DNA from: Schistocerca nitens
Lineage: Eukaryota > Arthropoda > Insecta > Orthoptera > Acrididae
NCBI RefSeq assembly: GCF_023898315.1
Contig: NC_064622.1
Location: forward strand, 277,193,503 to 277,257,502
Length of the DNA stretch: 64,000 nt
Reading direction: 5' to 3'
Part shown: positions 58,520 to 64,000 of the stretch, one piece after another
How the letters are laid out: each line of letters opens with the position of its first letter
Position numbering within the stretch: position 1 is the stretch's first letter
The notes under the pieces: model-generated
Databases searched by the model: none
The model's input: the letters and a program-made list of their open reading frames with translations, nothing else
What the model was told of the DNA's origin: nothing
Program-made: the position numbers and the translations under genes

Positions 58520-60920
58520 GTTTAATTCCGATGGTACGCATAAAGTACCATCCGAAATTGTGCTAAATGCATTCACTGAAAATTATTTCGAGCAGTTAGT
58601 TCATGAGCCCACGCGAATAGTAAACGGTTGTGAAAACACACTTGACCTCTTAGCAACAAATAATCCTGAGTTAATAATGAGCATCAAAACCGATTCAGGG
58701 ATTAGTGAACACAGAGCTGTCGTAGCGAGACGAATATTGTAATCCCCAAATCCTCGAAAAATAAGCGAAAAATATACCTATTCAAAAAAAGCAGATAAAA
58801 ATTCACTTGACGCCTTCCTGAGAGACAATCTCCACTCATTCCAAATTAATAATATAAGTGTAGACAAGATGTGGCTTAAATTAAAAAAAAAACAGTATCG
58901 GCAGCAATTGAGAGATTTATAACAAATAAATTAACAAACGACGGAGCTGATCCTTCTTGGTACACAAAACGGGTTAGAACTCTTGCAGAAACAACGAAAC
59001 AAACATGCCAGGGGGCAGGGATTTTCTCGGCCTCGTGATGACTGGGTGTTATGTGATGTCCTTAGGTTAGTTAGGTTTAAGAAGTTCTAAGTTCTAGGGG
59101 ACTGATGACCATAGATGTTAAGTCCCATAGTGCTCAGAGCCATTTGAACCATTTGCCAAACATGCCAAATTCAAACAGACGCAAAATCCCAAAGATTTGC
59201 GATCTTTTACAGAAGCTCGAAATTTAGCACGGACTTCAATGCGAGATGCCTATAACAGTTTGCACAACGAAACTTTGCCTCGAAACCTGGCAGAAAATCT
59301 AAAGAGATTCTGGTTGTGTGTGAAGTATGTTAGTGGCAACAAACAATCAATGCCTTCGCTGCGCGATAGCAATGGAGATACCATCGAAGGCAGTGCTGCC
59401 AAAGCAGAGTTACTAAAAACAGCCTTCCGAAATGCCTTCACAAAAGAAGACGAAGTAAAAATATTCCAGAATTCGAATCGAGTAACGTAGAAGTAAATAT
59501 CCTCGGAGTAGTGAAGCACCTTAAATCATTTAATAAAAGCAAGTCTTCTGGTCCAAACTGTATACCAGTTAGGTTCCTTTCGGAGTATGCTGATTCATTA
59601 GCTCCATACTTAACAATCATATACAACCGTTTGCTCGACGAAAGATCCGTACCCAAAGACTGGAAAGTTGCACAGGTCATACCAATATTCAAGAAAGGTA
59701 GTAGGAGTAATCCACCAAATTACAGGCCCATATCGTTAACGTCGATATGCAGCAGGATTTTGGAACATACATTGTATTCGAACATTATGAATTACCTCGA
59801 AGAAAACGGTCAATTGACACACAGTCAAATGGGTTTAGAAAACATCTTTCCTGTGAAACACAACTAGCTCTTTATTCACATGAAGTGTTGAGTGCTATTG
59901 ACAAGGGATTGCAGATCGATTCCGTATTTCTGGATTTTCGGAAACCTTTTGACACAGTGCAACACAAGCGACTCGTAGAGAAATTGCGTGCTTATGAATA
60001 TCGTCTCAGTTATCTGACTGGATTTGTGATTTCCTGTCAGAGAGGTCATAGTTCGTAGTAATTGACGGAAAGTCATCGAGTACAACAGAAGTGATTTCTG
60101 GCGTTCCCCAAGGTAGTGTTATAGGCCCTTTGCTGTTCTTTATCTATATAAACTATTTTGGAGACAATCTGAGCAGCCGTCTTCGGTTGTTTGCAGATGA
60201 CGCTGTCGTTTATCGACTAATGAAGTCATCAGAAGATCAAAACAAACTGGAAAACGATTTAGAAGAGATACCTGAATAGTGCGAAAACGGCAGTTGACCC
60301 TAAAAAACGAAAAGTGTGAGGTCATCTACATGAGTGCTAAAAGGGACTCGTTAAACTTCGGGTACACGATAAACCAGTCTAGTATAAAAGCTGTAAATTC
60401 AACTAAATACCTAGGTATTACAGTTATGAACAGCTTAAATTGGAAGGAACACATAGAAAATGTTGTGGGGAAGGCTAACTAAATACTGTGTTTTATTGGC
60501 AGGACACTTAGAAAATGTAACAGACCTACTAACGAGACTGCCTACACTACGCTTGTCCGTTCTCTTTTAGAATACTGCTGCGCCGTGTGGGATCCTTACC
60601 AGGTAGGACTGACGGAGTACATCGAAAAAGTTCAAAGAAAGACAGCACGTTTTATATTATCGCGAAATATGGGAGAGAGTGTCACAGAAATGATACAGGA
60701 TTTGGGCTGGAAATAATTAGAGAAAGGCGTTTTTCGTTGCGGCGGAATTTTCTCACGAAATTCCAATCATCAACTTTCTCCTCCGAATGCGAGAATATTT
60801 TGTTGACACCGAGCTACATAGGGAGGAAAGATCACCACGATAAAATAAGGGAAATCAGAGCTTGTACGGAAAGCTATATGTGTACATTTTTCACGCGCTA
60901 TACGAGATTGGGATAATAGA
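58520..60920 (+). pseudogene. LINE endonuclease C-terminus and reverse transcriptase
   Basis: After the mariner insertion the plus strand resumes with SEIVLNAFTENYFEQLVHEP and NTLDLLATNN (endonuclease end). RT blocks: KSSGPNCIPVRFL (59535), NYRPISLTSICSRILE (59720), IDSVFLDFRKPFDTVQHKRL (59915; usual DFSKAFD, the first catalytic Asp kept), SGVPQGSVIGPLLFFIYIN (60095) and LRLFADDAVVY (60185), then TKYLGITVMNSLNWKEHIE (60400) and LLEYCCAVWDPY (60568). At least five stops or frame changes occur. Confidence 0.85.
59011..59156 (+). mobile_element. 5'-truncated SINE with 11-bp target duplication
   Basis: Lacks the tRNA head; starts 'gggggcagggattttctcgg' and ends 'gagccatttgaaccattt'. CAAACATGCCA occurs at 59000-59010 and 59157-59167. 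It splits the LINE's RT upstream region. Confidence 0.85.
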
Positions 60921-61154
60921 GAATTGTAAAGGTGGTTTGATGAAGCCTCTGCCAGGCACTTGAATGTGATTTGCAGAGTATTCATGTAGATGTACATGTA
61001 GATGTACAATGTGGAAGCTATTCCTCTTTGGGTAGTAATCATACAAAACTATTTTATTCAGATTCATAATTCTGATTTTATTGTGAATGTTTCACTAAGT
61101 TATCTTAAAGATACAAGAAGTTGACGATACCCGCCATATATTCTCTGCATATGA

Positions 61155-61156
<2 letters not shown>

Positions 61157-61188
<32 letters not shown>
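61157..61188 (+). repeat. (AAT)n microsatellite
   Basis: About ten AAT units. Confidence 0.9.
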
Positions 61189-61409
61189 TGAAAGGTGCAA
61201 GTACCTCTGTAACAAAAGATTTTGTGGCCAATATAAAAGGTTCATGGTGCATAAAGCATGCCCGAGTTCCCTACGTCGAATTTTTTCAAGATGTTTAAGA
61301 ACTATCAGGTAGCCCGTTGTACAATCACCCAACAGGCAAATGATAGGCCATAAAGCCGGTATTACTACCTTGGAATTATCCATTATGGCCTATGGACAAT
61401 TTCAACATA

Positions 61410-62800
61410 CACTTCTGGCCATTACAATTGCTACACCAAGAAGAAAGGCAGATTAGAAACGTGTATTCATTGGACAAATAGTACATTATACTACAACTGA
61501 CATGCGATTACATTTTCACGCAATTTGGGTGCATAGATCCCGAGAAATCAGTACCCAGAACAACCAGCTCTGGCCGTAATAACGGCCTTGATACGCCTGG
61601 GCAATGAGTCTAACAGAGCTTGGATGGCGTGTACAGGTACAGCTGCCCATGCAGCTTCAACACGATACCACAGTTCATCACGAGTAGTGACTGGCGTATT
61701 GTGAGGAGCCAGTTGCTCGGCCAACATTGACTAGACGTTTTGAATTGGCGAGAGATCTGGAGAATGTGCTGGCCAGGGCAGCAGTCGAACATTTTCTGTA
61801 TCCAGAAAGGTCCGCACAGGACCTGCATCATGCGGTCGTGCATTATCCTGCTGAAATGTAGGGTTTCGAAGGGATCGAATGAAGGGTAGAGCCACAGGTC
61901 ACACATCTGAAATGTAACGTCCACTGTTCAAAGTGCCGTCAATGCGAGGCGAGACGTGTAACCAATGGCACCCTATACCATCACGCCAGGTGATACACCA
62001 GTATGGCGATGACGAATACACGCTTCCAATGTGTGTTCGATGTCGCCAAACACGGATGCGACCATCATGATGCTGTAAACAGAACATGGATTCATCCGAA
62101 AAAATGAGGTTTTGCCATTCGTGCACCCAGGTTCGTCGTTGCATACACCATCGCAGGCGCTCCTGTCTGTGATGCAGCGTCAAGGATAACCACAGCCATG
62201 GTCTCCGAGCTGATAGTCCATGCTGCTGCATACGTCGTCGAACTGTTCGTGCAGATGGTTGTTGTCTTGCAAACGTCCCCGTCTGTTGACTCAGGGATCG
62301 AGACGTGGCTGCACGATCCGTTACAGCCATGCGGATAAGATGCCTGTCATCTCGACTCCTAGTAATACGAGGCTGTTGGGATCCAGCACGGCATTCCGTA
62401 TTACCCTCCTGAACCCACCGATTCCATATTCTGCTAACAGTCATTGGATCTCGACAACGCGAGCAGCAATGTCGCGATGCGATAAACCGCAGTCGCGATA
62501 GGCTACAATCCGACCTTTATCAAAGTCGGAAACGTGATGGTACGCATTTCTCCTCCTTACACGAGGCAACACAACAACGTTTCACCAGGCAACGCCGGTC
62601 AACTGCTGTTTGTGTATGGGAAATCGGTTGGAAACTTTCCTCATGTCAGCACGTTGTAGGTTTCACCACCGGCGCCAACCTTGTGTGAATGCTCTGAAAA
62701 GCTAATCATTTGCACATCACAGCATATTCTTCCTGTCGGTTAAATTTCGCGTCTGTAGCACGTCATCTTTGTGGTGTAGCAATTTTAATGGCCAGTAGTG
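61410..62800 (-). mobile_element. Tc1-like transposon with TA target site
   Basis: The left end (CACTTCTGGCCATTACAATTGCTACACCA) and reverse complement of the right end (CACTACTGGCCATTAAAATTGCTACACCA) match at all but two of 29 positions. TA flanks both (61408-61409, 62801-62802). Length 1.39 kb, with the transposase on the minus strand. The tip sequence is well conserved, suggesting moderate age. Confidence 0.9.
61560..62560 (-). pseudogene. Tc1-like transposase pseudogene
   Basis: The main frame (62444-61899) reads MTVSRIWNRWVQEGNTECRA (second helix-turn-helix), RTVRRRMQQHGLSARRPW and LIFSDESMFCLQHHDGR (first Asp). After a frameshift comes FQQDNARPHDAG (second Asp, about 61850-61820), then PDLSPIQNV followed by a stop where active enzymes read SPIENVW, so the catalytic Glu is Gln and the Trp codon is TAG. 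The N-terminal part (SDFDKGRIVAYRDCG) is another frame. Confidence 0.85.
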
Positions 62801-64000
62801 TATTTATATGCTTGCGTCATACTCGTATAAACAATGAGGATAACAACTAGCAAATAAAGGCACTTTGTTGCGCCACTTGATCTCACAAGGCAAACTTCAC
62901 ATCGCACCCCCCCCCCCCCCCCGCCCCTCAGATTTAGAGATTTAGTGGTAAGATGACCCAATCCCAGTGGATTCTTCTTTCTTTTAGTGTTCATCGCTGA
63001 GGTTGGTTTGCAGCAGAGCGCCATTCCTCTATTCTGTCTGCCTTCCTCTTCATTTCCACGTGTGTTACATCCAACGACACTCATGATCTGTTGCATGTAT
63101 GATATCCTTGGTCGCTTCCGCCGATTCCTTCCCTCAATAGCTCCTTCTGCTATTGTTCCAATGATGTTGTTGTGTCGTAGGATGTGCCCTACATGTTTGT
63201 CTCTTCTTGTTTGGTGCGCCTCCACACAGATCTGGTTTCCTGTACTCTTCTAAGCACTTCTTCATTTGTTACTTTGTCTCTCCAGCTGATCTTCATCATC
63301 CTTCTACAGCACTACAGCTCCAAGACCTCTATCCGTCTTCTCTCTTCTCTTCAAATTGTCCAAGATGCAGATCCATATAGGGCCACACTCCAAACGAAAC
63401 CTTTCATGATACGTTTCCTTATTTCCAGACTGATGATGTTGCTGGTGATTAAGTTCTCCGATTAAATGCAATTTTGGCCTTTTGTACTCTGATCGCAATT
63501 TCTTTCCGGTTTCTACCATCTCTTGTGATTTTGCTTCCCAGGTAAGTAAATTCCTCTATCACTTCCAGCTCCTCTCTTCCAATTCTCATTCTCAGAGGTT
63601 CATGTTCTGCTCCTGTACTGCATATCATCACTTTAGTCTTTTTCTTGTTCATTCTCATTCCATACTGATTGCATAGAATTTTTTCCATTGTTCTGAGGAC
63701 TTCCTCTAGATATTCTTTTGTCTCCGTGACTATAACAATATCATCTGCATAACGTAGCATGTCTATCTTCTGTCCATTAATTTTGATCCCCACCTCAGTA
63801 GTTTCTCGAAGTTGGTCTATAGCTTCCTGGATGTAAGCATTGAATATAAGAGGAGGGAGAGCAAATCCTTGCCTTACCCCTTTTCTAATATTTGCTTCTT
63901 GTTCCTGGGGACAATTCCTAATCACTGCCACCTCATTCTTATAGAAACTGAGTATCACACGGATGTCTTTGAACTTTATTCCACTTTTCCTCAGCACTCT
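62785..64000 (-). pseudogene. LINE reverse transcriptase end, runs off the window
   Basis: The frame 63997-63449 reads ILSFYKNEVAVIRN, GVRQGFALPPLIFNAYIQEA, MLRYADDIVIVTETKEYLEE (catalytic ADD) and FTYLGSKITRDGRNRKEIAI, typical of RTE-like or Jockey-like RT. A second frame (63225-62930) gives the tail with RDKHVGHILRHNNIIGTIAEG and GRNRRKRPRISYMQQI. The two are separated by a frameshifted stretch. A C-run of 16 (62907-62922) lies near its 3' end. The 5' part is beyond the window. Confidence 0.8.

Larger units (their letters stand above)
56160..61010 (+). mobile_element. CR1/Jockey-like LINE with two nested insertions
   Basis: The plus strand carries, in order: an SGNH-esterase-like piece (VAHVGTNDVCHFGSED, 56165-56210) ending near 56466, endonuclease fragments (YRPPNSDDTVAERF near 56885; later NGCENTLDLLATNN and GISEHRAVV at 58625-58720), RT (59511-60480) and a C-terminal block to 60930. 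A DNA transposon (57019-58514) and a SINE (59011-59156) interrupt it. The 3' end is 'catgtagatgta' repeats at 60984-61005. Stops and frameshifts make it inactive. Confidence 0.8.

Overview
The window looks like nuclear DNA from a large, AT-rich, repeat-loaded insect genome. The abundant SINEs (one with an end reading 'aatggttcaaatggctctga'), the foldback repeats with '(CA)n...caagctttcgcaac' arms, and the mixture of Tc1/mariner, hAT and non-LTR relics are what I associate with grasshoppers and locusts (Schistocerca-like Orthoptera). That taxonomic call rests on recall of repeat families, not on a search. Nothing bacterial, organellar or CRISPR-like is present.

The one convincing host gene is on the minus strand, 16.4-30.5 kb. 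Seven exons with GT-AG junctions and compatible phases join into a 458-residue ankyrin-repeat protein ending in a SOCS box (BC-box plus LPLP Cul5-box), so it is an ASB-type substrate receptor of a Cullin-5 ubiquitin ligase. The last exon has only 35 codons. A candidate core promoter on the same strand at 40.1-40.2 kb (TATAAA, an initiator-like CCAGTT 31 bases downstream, a short exon ending in GTAAGT) could be its start, with a 5' UTR exon at about 30.5 kb carrying a 10-codon upstream ORF.

Almost everything else recognisable is transposable elements. 0-5 kb: a mariner relic, nested SINEs, a Tc1 relic, a perfect-architecture foldback element with tRNA-like arms, and a SINE with target duplication. 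5-14.3 kb: a TTAA-flanked piggyBac-like MITE, a LINE 3' end, a 1.9-kb mariner-type element with both inverted ends, and a hAT transposase relic split by a SINE. 16-30 kb: introns of the ASB gene with a SINE and two Tc1-like elements. 30-40 kb: a 560-bp mariner deletion derivative, a 5S rRNA-derived SINE, LINE relics and a foldback repeat. 43-48 kb: an LTR element with PBS, polypurine tract and 4-bp target duplication, filled with nested foldback repeats. 50-54 kb: a decayed minus-strand LINE. 56-61 kb: a plus-strand LINE interrupted by a mariner-type element and by a SINE. 61-64 kb: a Tc1-like element and a minus-strand LINE running off the window.

The transposase copies inspected all carry disabling lesions (lost catalytic residues, frameshifts, stops), so the window reads as one slowly evolving host gene embedded in successive, nested transposon insertions.
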